A DNA stretch of 64,000 nt from an uncultured Bacteroidales bacterium (GTDB lineage Bacteria > Bacteroidota > Bacteroidia > Bacteroidales > Bacteroidaceae). This document shows positions 16,853-26,689 of this stretch, one piece after another. The notes below the pieces were generated by a model. That model was not told where the DNA came from. It ran no database searches and worked only from the letters and a program-made list of their open reading frames with translations. The position numbers were made by a program, and so were the translations under genes. How positions within the stretch are numbered: position 1 is the stretch's first letter; every line of letters begins with the position of its first letter. The stretch is from positions 62,001 to 126,000 of the forward strand of contig CACYLU010000007.1 in the NCBI GenBank assembly GCA_902775375.1, read 5' to 3'.

Positions 16853-18964
16853 TTAATTATTAGGCCCTGGAACTGAATAATTCTTACCAAAGTACTCTAC
16901 ATAGAGGAAGAGACCTACATCTTGTACATTAGCATACTTGATATGATCGCGAACATCCTTGAAGTAGATATTTACAATACCATCATCAGTAGAAACATCA
17001 GGATCACCTGTTGGATAAGTCTTCAAACTATAGGTGTACCAGAAGTCCCAGTAATTATCAGCCTGCTGGAAATACCAATGAGTCCGATCATTATTATAAT
17101 TTGTTGATGATACAGGATCGTTATAAACATGTTCTCCATCAGCCTCAAAATTACTTGCATCCGTCAAACCTTTAGTACTTTCAATAGATGAACCGAATAA
17201 ACCATAATTAGTTTTACCTGACTCAATACCATAGGCATTCAGTGTATTGGTAGTGAACTTCACATCAATTGGGTAAAGCTCTTGAGGATAGACAAGCTCA
17301 GTTGGGTCTGGTGTGATACCATCTTCTAAGAACTTAGTATGCTCCATCGGTGGCAACTGGAAAGACAACTTGTAGTCATTACCAACTTTCGTAAGTGTTG
17401 GATAAATCTTATAACGGAACTGGTCAATAACGAAAACATGGATGTAACGTTTAAGGTGAGTAGTTTTGTGTTCTACCACAATCCATTCATCCTGCAGTTT
17501 GTCAGTTAATTTGCCTTCTTTAACTTGTGTAGAAATCACAAATTGATGTTGATCATTGAAAGTTACTATAGGGTCAGTACAGAAGAAAGCAGCCTGCTGC
17601 TCAGGTGTTGTTCTTTTGTCACTATTCTCCCAATAAACATTGAAATCAGTAGGATCTGTAGAACCATCATTGTTAATATTTTTAGCATCACGGAATACAA
17701 AAAATAGATCATTGTGTACCCCTACAGAATTGAGCACGATAGAAGTTGTCTCAGTAGGTAGCTTTATCTGCAGTGTATAATCGTCATTGTTGACCTCAGC
17801 AATAGTGCGATCAATTTCAAGTTCTCCATCCATAAATGCCTCACCATTGATAGCCTCTTTTAGCGTTTCGTAGTATGCCACATCTGGCGAAAGAAGCTTA
17901 CATTTTATGTAATACGTGTTATTACGCACAATATCATACTGGCTATCGTTATTATCTTTGAGCTTAAGAACATGATAAACGGTTTTTGATGTCGGCGTTC
18001 CACCTTCTTCAGTCACATCATAGGTAACCTTCAGAATTATCTTAGGATAAGTACCTTCTTGCGCAGAATTGTCATCATCAAAGAGGAACTGAGGCTGTGA
18101 TTGGTATGTGCCAGTACTCTGGTAAGCTATATCAAAATTACGATCTTCGTTTTCTTCGTCGGAAGTCCAAAGAGTATATCGTGATTGTTCACCAGGAACA
18201 ACAGCAGTAAACTCATTCATCGTGGCTATGGATATTAACTCAGATTCATGACCTTCTACTGTAGAATTGTCACAATAACTCTCCCATTCTGCTTTCTTAG
18301 GAGCCAAGTAACCACGAGAGTGACCATTATGAATAAGCCACTTAATGCTTGTTACAGTAAAGGGGTTGCCGGTTTTATCATATTCTAAGACGACCTTCGC
18401 GCGGTCACGAATCATATAGACCTCACTTTTCTTCGTTGAACTAACAGGTGGATTTAGCCATGTTTTCATAGCTGCCGCGCTAATCTCTTTATGATAACCC
18501 CAGTAGCATACCTTTTTATTATCTTTATAGTAAGAGGTCAACTCCACACCCTTCATCACTGTTTCCTCGTCAGTACCTACACTAAATGAGAGAGGCATAG
18601 TGAGATCACGATTAGCAATAAAATGTATATGACTAGTACCTTCTGGCACGGCACCCTTAATGACACCAGAATCATAGAAGCCAGTTGCTGCAGGATTGTC
18701 ATTAGTCACATCTGCTTTACGAATACCAAGATACTTTCCGTTGGCATCGAAGCATATCAACTGCATGACGCTGACGGGCGTTTCCTCGCCACCCACGATG
18801 CTACGTGTGGTTGCCGCCTTATCAGTCATCGAGAACGAGATATTGACAGGCACATCGCCAACTTGCGACAACTTCTCAGGCATGAAACCGCCAGCGTCAT
18901 CATAACAAGCAGTAAAACCAAGGGCTGCGACTGCCGTGATTAATATTCTTGAAAGATATTTCAT
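16853..18964 (-). CDS. Fimbrial accessory/tip lipoprotein (703 aa)
   Basis: The product is a lipoprotein: its signal MKYLSRILITAVAALGFTAC ends in a lipobox with Cys at residue 20. The mature part is beta-rich and shows the fimbrillin-family hallmark YDIVRNNTYYIKCKL near residue 350, which also appears in the other subunits of this operon. The C-terminal half (about 400-703) is not one I recognise and may be an adhesin domain. It is the last gene of the operon, 33 bp after the larger tip candidate. By position it is probably a minor pilus subunit or tip adhesin exported to the outer membrane. Its exact place in the pilus is inferred. Confidence 0.72.
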   Translation of the reverse strand: MKYLSRILITAVAALGFTACYDDAGGFMPEKLSQVGDVPVNISFSMTDKAATTRSIVGGEETPVSVMQLICFDANGKYLGIRKADVTNDNPAATGFYDSGVIKGAVPEGTSHIHFIANRDLTMPLSFSVGTDEETVMKGVELTSYYKDNKKVCYWGYHKEISAAAMKTWLNPPVSSTKKSEVYMIRDRAKVVLEYDKTGNPFTVTSIKWLIHNGHSRGYLAPKKAEWESYCDNSTVEGHESELISIATMNEFTAVVPGEQSRYTLWTSDEENEDRNFDIAYQSTGTYQSQPQFLFDDDNSAQEGTYPKIILKVTYDVTEEGGTPTSKTVYHVLKLKDNNDSQYDIVRNNTYYIKCKLLSPDVAYYETLKEAINGEAFMDGELEIDRTIAEVNNDDYTLQIKLPTETTSIVLNSVGVHNDLFFVFRDAKNINNDGSTDPTDFNVYWENSDKRTTPEQQAAFFCTDPIVTFNDQHQFVISTQVKEGKLTDKLQDEWIVVEHKTTHLKRYIHVFVIDQFRYKIYPTLTKVGNDYKLSFQLPPMEHTKFLEDGITPDPTELVYPQELYPIDVKFTTNTLNAYGIESGKTNYGLFGSSIESTKGLTDASNFEADGEHVYNDPVSSTNYNNDRTHWYFQQADNYWDFWYTYSLKTYPTGDPDVSTDDGIVNIYFKDVRDHIKYANVQDVGLFLYVEYFGKNYSVPGPNN

Positions 18965-18997
18965 AATAATTATTCTTTAATCGTTAGTCAATAATCC

Positions 18998-21900
18998 TTA
19001 TTTATTCTGATACTTAGAAATAATCGCATCGAATCCATTGAGACGTTCAACTTCCTCAGCAGAAAGGTCGCGAACACAGCGGAGGTAAGATTCCGTATTT
19101 GATTGCCAATCATACTCAGCGTCAGGATTTGCTATTATAGGATTCCCTGATAAGCTATGATATTTCCATCCAGTTAGTACAGGAATAAGAACTTGGTATC
19201 TACTAGGAATAGTTACACCGCCAATAGTACCATATTGATAGCCTGTAATAACGCTAATCTCAGCTTCTGTTGGCAGACGCCAACCAGAATATCGTGTTCC
19301 ATCTTGAGCCACCTCCATATACTGACTACAATGGGTAGCAGCATTTGCTGGTCCTGCATTTCCTGTAAACGGAAGCACAGCTCCCAATTGTGATGCAATC
19401 ATAAATGCTGGAGAAACCACATTATCTTGTGACTGATGGGTACTCTGGTTAATATATGGACGACCAAGTACATAATCAGCACTCGTTGATGAGATCTGAA
19501 TAACATACATATGGTTGTTTGTAAGAGTTTCAGCGCTTCCAGTAACTGTTGTATAGTTATTGCCACTACGACTTTCTGTAATAGCATACATAGTACCATC
19601 TTGCATTACTTTAGCATTGAAAGTACCAGCATTGTTGTTACCACTTCTATAAGTTATTGTATATGTACGTGCAGGACTATGAGAAGTTCTTTTATCCCAA
19701 TCTACCCAATCACCAGTACTAGCCATAGGCACTGTTAAAGAGTATTGTGTATAGGTGTATGTATGGGTATATTGAGCACGATGGCGGGCCGTGTAACGAT
19801 AATAAGTGTAATATGTAGTAGACCCCCACCCACCTGTTGAACGAGAAGTATAATAATCATATTCACCATCATACCAGCGAGGACTAGTTGTAGTTTCGCT
19901 ACTTGCAACTGGATTTTCGCCCCAATAATACCATTCATCTGACAAGAATGCGTTAGCTTGACTGTTAGCCGCTGCTATAATAGTATTCCAATTATTGCCA
20001 GCTGCTTGATACATTTGATTCTCGGTTACACCATCTACTATATTTGCACTGTAACTGTCATCTGACGCATGTGAGGAGAATTCTGCGTATGTAACAGGTT
20101 CCGTTATCGGTACTTGTGTAGTAGTATAATTAACCCCATACTGCTCAGACCAAGACTGAGCCTCTGACAAAGTTCTAGTAGTTAGAGTAACCATTTGGTC
20201 ACTGCTTGAACCAGTAGGATGATATGATGACCAACTACCTTCTATATTCTGAATATTATCAGTCGGGAAATGGCGGATAATAACATCCTCAAACAGGGTC
20301 TCGTCCTCATTCAGGAATACTCGGAAACGGATGTACTTAATAGCTTTGTTTGTCAAAGCAACAGAATTAACGGTGAACTTACCTTTAGTGCCACCGACAC
20401 CTTCATTGCTTTGAGTAATGGTTACACCCATAGTATCATCCCAAGTTATGCCACTTCCTGTATCACTATATGCGTTAGTGAATGCACCTGAACTGTTGTA
20501 GAACCAAGCGCGTGTTGCACCTTCTGCATTATTAGCAACAACAGCTGTTTGGTTACCATTGTCATCATAGGTAAAGAGCTTCCAACCTACACTCGTACCA
20601 GAGCCCTTCAAGTAATTGATTTCAACACTCTGATTACCATCACCACGCAGTGTATAGATCTTTGGATTCACTTTGAGGTATTTAAGCGTCACGGCCTCTA
20701 CATCATGGTGAATAGCAGCAGTATTGTTATCATCGTTCCAAGGCAGAACATAGTAATAAACATCATCAATTGGATCGACATCCTCATGTGTTTCACTACC
20801 ACGAGTAGCGATAGTCGCATTAATCACATAGATAGTGTTACGATCAATTGATGTTATGTCGGTAGAATTCTTTACAATTGGAACACGGTAATAGTTATAA
20901 GAAGTAGATTTATACTTCGGTTTACCATCCTCACCAATAACTTTATTACCATCCCCATCAACCTCATATTCGGAATAAGGTATAGAAACAATCAATGATG
21001 GAGCTCCTGCAATATAATCAGTCCAAGATATAGGATAAGAATAAGTGATGACATTAAAACTCTTGTCTTCATTAAAGCCATCGGTATCATATATCATGAA
21101 ATCTGCACTTCTTGGAGTGATTGTAGGTGCATCACCTGCTGTCGTACCAAATATTTTTGGATCAAATACTGGCGCATTGAACGCAAAGTTCTGAAACTGC
21201 CAAGCTGGTGAACCTGTGATTTCAATATGTTGTTCAGCCAATTTGTTTTTAAAAGCATCATCAAAGTCCACATTCAGTACAATCTTTGCAGCAGCACGAC
21301 TTAAATCTACTGGAATAGTTTGAGTAAGCTGATTTGCTGTTGGGCTCCAATTCGGGACAAAGCCATCCATCATGAACTGCTTTGTAGGAGTCAAATCACG
21401 GGAAGTTTCATTTGCTGGCGCATCTTTATCATAAAGTTTATAAATATTGCCTGTATATTTATATATATTCCAAGTTTCCCCATCATCACCTGTTTCTTCA
21501 CCAATTTTAGTTCTAATAATGTTCCCATCATTATTTACTTCTGCAACGCGAGCTTCAACCTCATCGTAAGTCAAATCTTTCAACGCAGCAGAATTAGTAA
21601 TTGTCCCGGTGGTCTTTGTATTGTTCACAGCCACATAAACATTGTAGTTATGACCTACCTTATACCCTTGCTCACGCCACTTATTCTCCAAAAGATAACC
21701 CACCTTGCCTTCAATTTCTTTAGTTTCAGTATCAGGTGAAATGGTCAGATGGTATTGCTTAAAGAATTGGTTAGTATTGTCAACATCTTCAACGAAAACA
21801 TCAAGCGTGACAAGCTCATCCTCCTTGTATTTATTATCTGAAGGTGTAGTACGCGTTACCACTGCAGCATCAGCAATTGAAGGGGATAAAGCCAGTCCAT

Positions 21901-22024
21901 CAAAACTCGGCTTATTGACAACTTTATCCTCAAAGTCATCATTAACACAAGCCGACACAGCACCCAAGAAAGCTAACGTCATGAGTGCATGACTAAAATA
22001 TGATATCTTAATTCTATTTTTCAT
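18998..22024 (-). CDS. Large fimbrial tip/adhesin-like subunit with C-terminal FISUMP-like domain (1008 aa)
   Basis: I chose the ATG at 22024 over the GTG at 22033 because it gives a standard start (MKNRIKISYFSHALMTLAFL) to a lipoprotein signal ending VSAC. A fimbrillin-like region follows, with RNTIYVINATIATRG near residue 400 and VLPWNDDN. A middle segment near residues 700-760 is extraordinarily rich in Tyr and Thr. The C-terminal domain (about 860-1005) carries GWRLPTEAEISVITGYQYG and ends SYLRCVRDL, typical of DUF1566/FISUMP-like domains in Bacteroidetes surface proteins. It lies 4 bp from the upstream subunit by the longer start. A tip adhesin is the best guess; the ligand is unknown. 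Confidence 0.75.
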   Translation of the reverse strand: MKNRIKISYFSHALMTLAFLGAVSACVNDDFEDKVVNKPSFDGLALSPSIADAAVVTRTTPSDNKYKEDELVTLDVFVEDVDNTNQFFKQYHLTISPDTETKEIEGKVGYLLENKWREQGYKVGHNYNVYVAVNNTKTTGTITNSAALKDLTYDEVEARVAEVNNDGNIIRTKIGEETGDDGETWNIYKYTGNIYKLYDKDAPANETSRDLTPTKQFMMDGFVPNWSPTANQLTQTIPVDLSRAAAKIVLNVDFDDAFKNKLAEQHIEITGSPAWQFQNFAFNAPVFDPKIFGTTAGDAPTITPRSADFMIYDTDGFNEDKSFNVITYSYPISWTDYIAGAPSLIVSIPYSEYEVDGDGNKVIGEDGKPKYKSTSYNYYRVPIVKNSTDITSIDRNTIYVINATIATRGSETHEDVDPIDDVYYYVLPWNDDNNTAAIHHDVEAVTLKYLKVNPKIYTLRGDGNQSVEINYLKGSGTSVGWKLFTYDDNGNQTAVVANNAEGATRAWFYNSSGAFTNAYSDTGSGITWDDTMGVTITQSNEGVGGTKGKFTVNSVALTNKAIKYIRFRVFLNEDETLFEDVIIRHFPTDNIQNIEGSWSSYHPTGSSSDQMVTLTTRTLSEAQSWSEQYGVNYTTTQVPITEPVTYAEFSSHASDDSYSANIVDGVTENQMYQAAGNNWNTIIAAANSQANAFLSDEWYYWGENPVASSETTTSPRWYDGEYDYYTSRSTGGWGSTTYYTYYRYTARHRAQYTHTYTYTQYSLTVPMASTGDWVDWDKRTSHSPARTYTITYRSGNNNAGTFNAKVMQDGTMYAITESRSGNNYTTVTGSAETLTNNHMYVIQISSTSADYVLGRPYINQSTHQSQDNVVSPAFMIASQLGAVLPFTGNAGPANAATHCSQYMEVAQDGTRYSGWRLPTEAEISVITGYQYGTIGGVTIPSRYQVLIPVLTGWKYHSLSGNPIIANPDAEYDWQSNTESYLRCVRDLSAEEVERLNGFDAIISKYQNK

Positions 22025-22037
22025 AACGCTCACTTAT

Positions 22038-23735
22038 TTAGTTTTGAACAGGAGTTGGAACCAATGGATTACTTGCATCCTGATAATACATCTTCAATTT
22101 ATCTGTGATATTGTATTCATCAGCAGGGAAGTAGTATGCCCATATTTCGGAGCTATCGTCAGAATAGCCCGGCAGTGCATTATAGTTGAAAGGCACCGTT
22201 ATTTCGCCTACAACAGGATCATTATAAACTAATGTCACTTTAGCTATAGGCTTTGAACTAGCATTATCATCCTTTGGAACTATGTAGAAATAGGTATATA
22301 CATCAGTACCGTTAGCAATCGTTAACTTCTCCTCGTGGATAGAATAACCAGTTATTTCTAAGTATTCATTTTTATTAACCTGTACAAACTGGAAGGCTTC
22401 ATTATCCAATCTCAGCTCCAAGCCGTATGTCATTTCAGTGGTATTGGCAGGAAGAGTAGTCACCAACTGAATCTGTGGAGAATACAGAGGTTTATTTTTC
22501 TCTGCACCTTCAGTAGTAACTAGACCTGGCGCTACCGCCATATGGCTGCCAGCCCAATCAGTCCAATCGGTATAATCCTCATCTAAATCATAACGATACA
22601 ACCAAGAGTCGAACAGACGCATATTAGATGAAACAGCAATCTTATAATCTTCAATCTTATCTCCATCATTCCATGGCAAAACCGTGGGAACAACATACAA
22701 CGGACCGTCAATAGCTGCATTGATGATATTGAACTTATAGTGATGGTTACGAACAATGTCGTAGTATACAGGATCTGTTTCAGGTACTCCAGCTTCAGTA
22801 TAACTCATGAACTTTATACCTTCAGAGTATGTGAAAGTTTCTTCTACCTTAGTCGTTGGATCTGTATACGAAAGAACCACAGTCATGGTAGCATCACCTT
22901 CAGTATTATCATACTCGGGTACGTAGAACTCTACGGCATTGTCTTTTACAGTTAACTGCAAGCCTTCTGATGCAGTTTGTTCAGGAACATTGATACATCC
23001 CTCTTGATCCAGGTTTGCCGTATTCGTAGCAGTAACACCATCTGGTAAGGCTTCAGTTGGACCTACATAACCTTTAGTATTGTATTTATCAAGAGTGATA
23101 CCCTTCAAGGCAAAGCCTTTAGTTACCATCCCTGGCGTCAGGGCTACTGTTACCTTAGCCATAGCACGCAGCAATGGTAATTTTTCTTCTAGAGTCTGAC
23201 GTTTACCTTCCTCTAATGTTAGATATGCTTCCAAGAAGCCCCACATAGGAATTTTGTCGACAGTTGTACCACTCTTCTCATATACAATATTTTTTAATCC
23301 ATTCCAAGTGATATCCTCTGTTGGTGCTGTACAGTTGGCTAAAACCACTATTTTATAATCACCAGGTTCATTTACTTCTGTTGGCACAGTGCCTATAAAT
23401 TGATAAGCAGTGGGCTCATACGTGTCAGATGTCAAATCTTTGGCACTATAAAAGACATCAGACACTTGTCCTTTATATGTGTTGTCAGTTCCAAATATAT
23501 ACACCTTCATTGTGCTCAGGTCGATATAGTTATCCAGACCTTCACTGTCATCTGAAGTGTTAGTACTCCATTCTGCACGAGTCTGAGCATTGTCAGGCAG
23601 CACCAACGTGAAGAGTACTTGTGCCTTGCCATTTGAATCTGGCAGACATGGTCCTTCTTCATCATTGATACATGAAGCCAATACTGAACAGCCCAGCATC
23701 AAGGTGAGACCATATAAAATCTTTCTCAGTTTCAT
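22038..23735 (-). CDS. Fimbrillin-family minor subunit lipoprotein (565 aa)
   Basis: The lipoprotein signal MKLRKILYGLTLMLGCSVLA is followed by Cys at residue 22. The mature protein resembles Mfa1-type fimbrillins. It has TRAEW shortly after the N-terminus, YVPEYDN in the middle, and the strand motif YDIVRNHHYKFNIINA, followed by VLPWNDGD. Fimbrillins of this group are lipidated, moved to the outer surface, cleaved by a trypsin-like protease and polymerised by strand exchange. The gene lies 28 bp downstream of the anchor gene and directly before the 1008-residue subunit, so an accessory subunit role is likely. Confidence 0.75.
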   Translation of the reverse strand: MKLRKILYGLTLMLGCSVLASCINDEEGPCLPDSNGKAQVLFTLVLPDNAQTRAEWSTNTSDDSEGLDNYIDLSTMKVYIFGTDNTYKGQVSDVFYSAKDLTSDTYEPTAYQFIGTVPTEVNEPGDYKIVVLANCTAPTEDITWNGLKNIVYEKSGTTVDKIPMWGFLEAYLTLEEGKRQTLEEKLPLLRAMAKVTVALTPGMVTKGFALKGITLDKYNTKGYVGPTEALPDGVTATNTANLDQEGCINVPEQTASEGLQLTVKDNAVEFYVPEYDNTEGDATMTVVLSYTDPTTKVEETFTYSEGIKFMSYTEAGVPETDPVYYDIVRNHHYKFNIINAAIDGPLYVVPTVLPWNDGDKIEDYKIAVSSNMRLFDSWLYRYDLDEDYTDWTDWAGSHMAVAPGLVTTEGAEKNKPLYSPQIQLVTTLPANTTEMTYGLELRLDNEAFQFVQVNKNEYLEITGYSIHEEKLTIANGTDVYTYFYIVPKDDNASSKPIAKVTLVYNDPVVGEITVPFNYNALPGYSDDSSEIWAYYFPADEYNITDKLKMYYQDASNPLVPTPVQN

Positions 23736-23763
23736 ATCGATATCTTTTTATATTATCACTAGT

Positions 23764-24828
23764 TTAAAAGTCTACATCTTGCAGTACAACCTTCCAGCCA
23801 TTGATGATAATTTCGGCACCTAAATAAGTGCCATCATCCTTACCAGAACTGTAGAGGAAGAATGTCATGTTGAAGTCATCCTCACGGTCGAGATACTCCT
23901 GGTCATCCATGCTCTGGTACTCTTTGCCCTTTACCAGCAGGAAGAGTTCCACCAGTGAAACGGTGATGATGTTGTTGCCGTCAGCATCGGTGATGTGCAG
24001 CTTGTAAGGAGTCTGCCAGTTCTTCACCAGACGTGAAAGATTCATCTCAGACATCAGCAAGTTATACATCTTACCATCAGTCGGCTGCTCGTCACGGGTG
24101 GTAACGATGATCTCTGAAGCGCCTTCCTGAGTGAAATAAGGCTCATAGGTCAGCAGCTCGTCAGCCATCAGGCTGTTGTCGTAGTCCAGCAAACCGTTCT
24201 CAGCAGTTACGAAGATCTTGTAGTCATCCACACCCATAGCACTGTCCTCTGAGAGGTTCTGCAGCACTACCTTCAGGCGATTGGTATCCTTCATCAAAGG
24301 AACAATTGCAGTGTGCACGCCTTCCTCGTCAGGGAAATCGGCCTCTGCGATGCCATGATAAAGCTGGTCAATCTCACCTACCACGGCAGTGCCGTCATCG
24401 GCAGCCTGACGTTTCAGGGTGTTCTTGAGTTCCTGCATAGTAGAAGATCCCGGAGTGAGTGTAGGAACATCATAGCTATGCAAACCATCGTTCAATCCGC
24501 ACCACGCCAGCAGTGAATACTTGCCGGGAGCCAGATCAACGTCCATCATGTAGTTGTTGGAAGCCATCGCATCCACAGTGCTCTCGAAGCTCTTGACAAA
24601 CTTGCCGGTGCTGTCGAAAACAAAGAGTGAAACAGACTTCGCTTCTGTAGAGAAGGCGTCAACAAACTTCATGTTCATGTCGTAGCGGAAACCCACTTTG
24701 AAGTGAGGATCACAATCTCCTTCATAGTCGTAGATTGTAGAGTCACAAGCTGTAAGCACGAATGCAGATACTGCCAGCATGCCCAGTGAGCTCAACGCCA
24801 ATTTTCGGATATCAGCCAATAATTTCAT
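23764..24828 (-). CDS. FimB/Mfa2-family fimbrial anchor lipoprotein
   Basis: Mfa2/FimB proteins anchor the pilus to the outer membrane and limit its length. The 354-residue product has a signal ending AFVLTAC, then DSTIYDYEGDCDPHFKVGFR and the hallmark FVDAFSTEAKSVSLFVFD, followed by KYSLLAWCGL. These are typical of the family. It is separated from the major subunit gene by 224 bp containing a strong hairpin, so it is probably expressed at a lower level. It is followed 28 bp later by the 565-residue subunit. Confidence 0.9.
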   Translation of the reverse strand: MKLLADIRKLALSSLGMLAVSAFVLTACDSTIYDYEGDCDPHFKVGFRYDMNMKFVDAFSTEAKSVSLFVFDSTGKFVKSFESTVDAMASNNYMMDVDLAPGKYSLLAWCGLNDGLHSYDVPTLTPGSSTMQELKNTLKRQAADDGTAVVGEIDQLYHGIAEADFPDEEGVHTAIVPLMKDTNRLKVVLQNLSEDSAMGVDDYKIFVTAENGLLDYDNSLMADELLTYEPYFTQEGASEIIVTTRDEQPTDGKMYNLLMSEMNLSRLVKNWQTPYKLHITDADGNNIITVSLVELFLLVKGKEYQSMDDQEYLDREDDFNMTFFLYSSGKDDGTYLGAEIIINGWKVVLQDVDF

Positions 24829-25006
24829 ACTGTTATATATTTATTTATTTTTTCCCTAGTTTCTCTAGTCTATATGTTGTGGCCATCAATAAGTAAATGG
24901 CTCTTTTAGTCCTTTTAAGTGGGATGCTCAGGTCAGGTAAACCCGGCTTCCAGGTTCATGCCTCTCTTTGCACCGGCATGAAGTGCTTTTTTAAGTTTTG
25001 TTGGAA

Positions 25007-25036
25007 AAGTGGTGAAGCCCGAAGGCTTCGCCACTT
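25007..25036 (-). terminator. UUCG-loop hairpin after the major fimbrillin gene (attenuator)
   Basis: Read on the minus strand, AAGTGGCGAAGCC, loop TTCG, then GGCTTCACCACTT form a 13-bp stem with one C-A mismatch and the very stable C(UUCG)G tetraloop. It starts 17 nt after the Mfa1-like stop codon and ends in TTTTCC. A second stem, TTCATGCC (24955-24962) with GGCATGAA (24975-24982), follows. It probably terminates part of the transcription and protects the upstream mRNA 3' end, raising major over minor subunits. Confidence 0.7.
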
Positions 25037-25052
25037 ATAGTTAGGTTAATAA

Positions 25053-26630
25053 TTACTTAAGATCAACATTCTGCTCAACAACCTTGTACTTCAAGATTAC
25101 AATGTCAGCAGCAAGATAAGTATTCTTATCTTCAGGAGGAGTAACAGGAACAATTACCTGATCTGTATTAGCAATAGGTGTTCCCAGACCAGTAATAGAG
25201 TTAATATTCACCTTGTACAGATGGTTACGTACGATACCATACAAAGGATGAGCAGCAGTACCTGTACCTACAGTAACTTCGTCATTATGAATGATAGGAA
25301 TATGGTAGTAAGTCTTACCACCTGCCCAATACTGAACCTTAACAGAAGGTGAAGTGAATGTTTTTTCAGCACCTGTAGATTTATCATACAATTTTTCAGT
25401 GCCATTATAAGTCATAGTAACAACGGCTTCATAATCCTGGACACCTTCACCACCGGTAGCGTAATTGAATGTGAAAGCATCCTTTGTAACTGAAGTATAG
25501 GTATATCCTGTTTGTTCATCACCTGAACGAGTATAGTACTGTGTAGAGATAGTACCATAGAGCGCAGTTTCAAAGCCAGCCTTCGTATAAACATCACCCT
25601 TGAACTTAACGAGTGACTTATCAGTGTCTGTACTTCCTGTAACGCTTAAAGTTGCAGCAACCACCAACTCAGTTGGCTGAGCCTGATCAGTGTTCTCATT
25701 TGCATAAATAGGTTTTTCAAGAGTAACAGCATTAGCTAATTTAAAGTGCTCTGGAGCTGTCATGGCAAGAGAATTTGCCCAATAAGAGCGCTTGTTAGTA
25801 TCATCGTTCCATTTCCACTGGCCAAAATCAGCGTATGAAGTATTCAAACTCTTTACCAGGTATGACTCTGGATTAGTGCTGTCAAGCCACCAGCCATCAA
25901 CTGTAACAGTGATAGCCTTTTTGTCTACAGTTTGAGTCTCAGTAGCGGTATCATTGCTTGTGTTAGTCAAAGTCACCTTAGCAACCATCTTCTCAACAGC
26001 AATCTTTACTGCAACACCTTCAGCTTTAGCAGCTTCCTCAGAATCCTTAATATTAGCAGAAGTTACAGGAACAGCAAACTGTACATCGTTACCATTAACA
26101 TATACAGAATTAATCATTGCGAGGTTCGCTGCAGCTGTCTGTCCTTCAGGAATAGCCTTTCTGAAATCTGCAGTCATTTCCTTCAACTCTTTCATGGTAG
26201 TAGCACGAGTTATACCAAGTTGATTGGCAGTTGAATTCAAAACAGCTACAATTGAAGTAGGATCCTTAATAGCATTCTTAAGAACGATAACTGCAGCATG
26301 CTTCTTATCAACGCTTTCAGTTTTACCCGCAACTGTATCCCAACCATCTGTAAAACCTGTAGTAAATGGTTCTGCTACCTGACCTTCACCATCAAAGAAG
26401 AGAATCATAGCATCTGCCACAGCAATTTCATCACCTGTTGCTGCCTCAAAATCATTGTTCCATGCACGGGTTGTAGCATCACCAGGCATTACGAAGTTAA
26501 TGGCCATGTACTTTGTAGCACCTACTTCGTCACCATTTGCAGGAGTCACACCTGCAGGCTCATTGTCGTTTGTGCAGGCTACGAAAGCAACGCCTGCCAA
26601 AACACCGAACAATAAATGTCTCAGTTTCAT
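25053..26630 (-). CDS. Mfa1-family major fimbrillin
   Basis: This is the likely main structural subunit of the pilus. The lipoprotein signal MKLRHLLFGVLAGVAFVAC gives Cys at residue 19. The N-terminal domain includes KYMAINFVMPGDATTRAW, with an Arg that could be the maturation cleavage site. The C-terminal strand region shows GIVRNHLYKVNINSITGLG. The 525-residue length fits the Mfa1 group. It is the third gene of the operon (59 bp after the DUF3868 gene) and is followed by the UUCG hairpin. Maturation by a gingipain-like protease is family knowledge, not visible here. Confidence 0.9.
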   Translation of the reverse strand: MKLRHLLFGVLAGVAFVACTNDNEPAGVTPANGDEVGATKYMAINFVMPGDATTRAWNNDFEAATGDEIAVADAMILFFDGEGQVAEPFTTGFTDGWDTVAGKTESVDKKHAAVIVLKNAIKDPTSIVAVLNSTANQLGITRATTMKELKEMTADFRKAIPEGQTAAANLAMINSVYVNGNDVQFAVPVTSANIKDSEEAAKAEGVAVKIAVEKMVAKVTLTNTSNDTATETQTVDKKAITVTVDGWWLDSTNPESYLVKSLNTSYADFGQWKWNDDTNKRSYWANSLAMTAPEHFKLANAVTLEKPIYANENTDQAQPTELVVAATLSVTGSTDTDKSLVKFKGDVYTKAGFETALYGTISTQYYTRSGDEQTGYTYTSVTKDAFTFNYATGGEGVQDYEAVVTMTYNGTEKLYDKSTGAEKTFTSPSVKVQYWAGGKTYYHIPIIHNDEVTVGTGTAAHPLYGIVRNHLYKVNINSITGLGTPIANTDQVIVPVTPPEDKNTYLAADIVILKYKVVEQNVDLK

Positions 26631-26689
26631 AATACAATAAATTAAGTTAAGTTAAGTTTATAAATAAATTAAGTTCTATATATCGTTAA

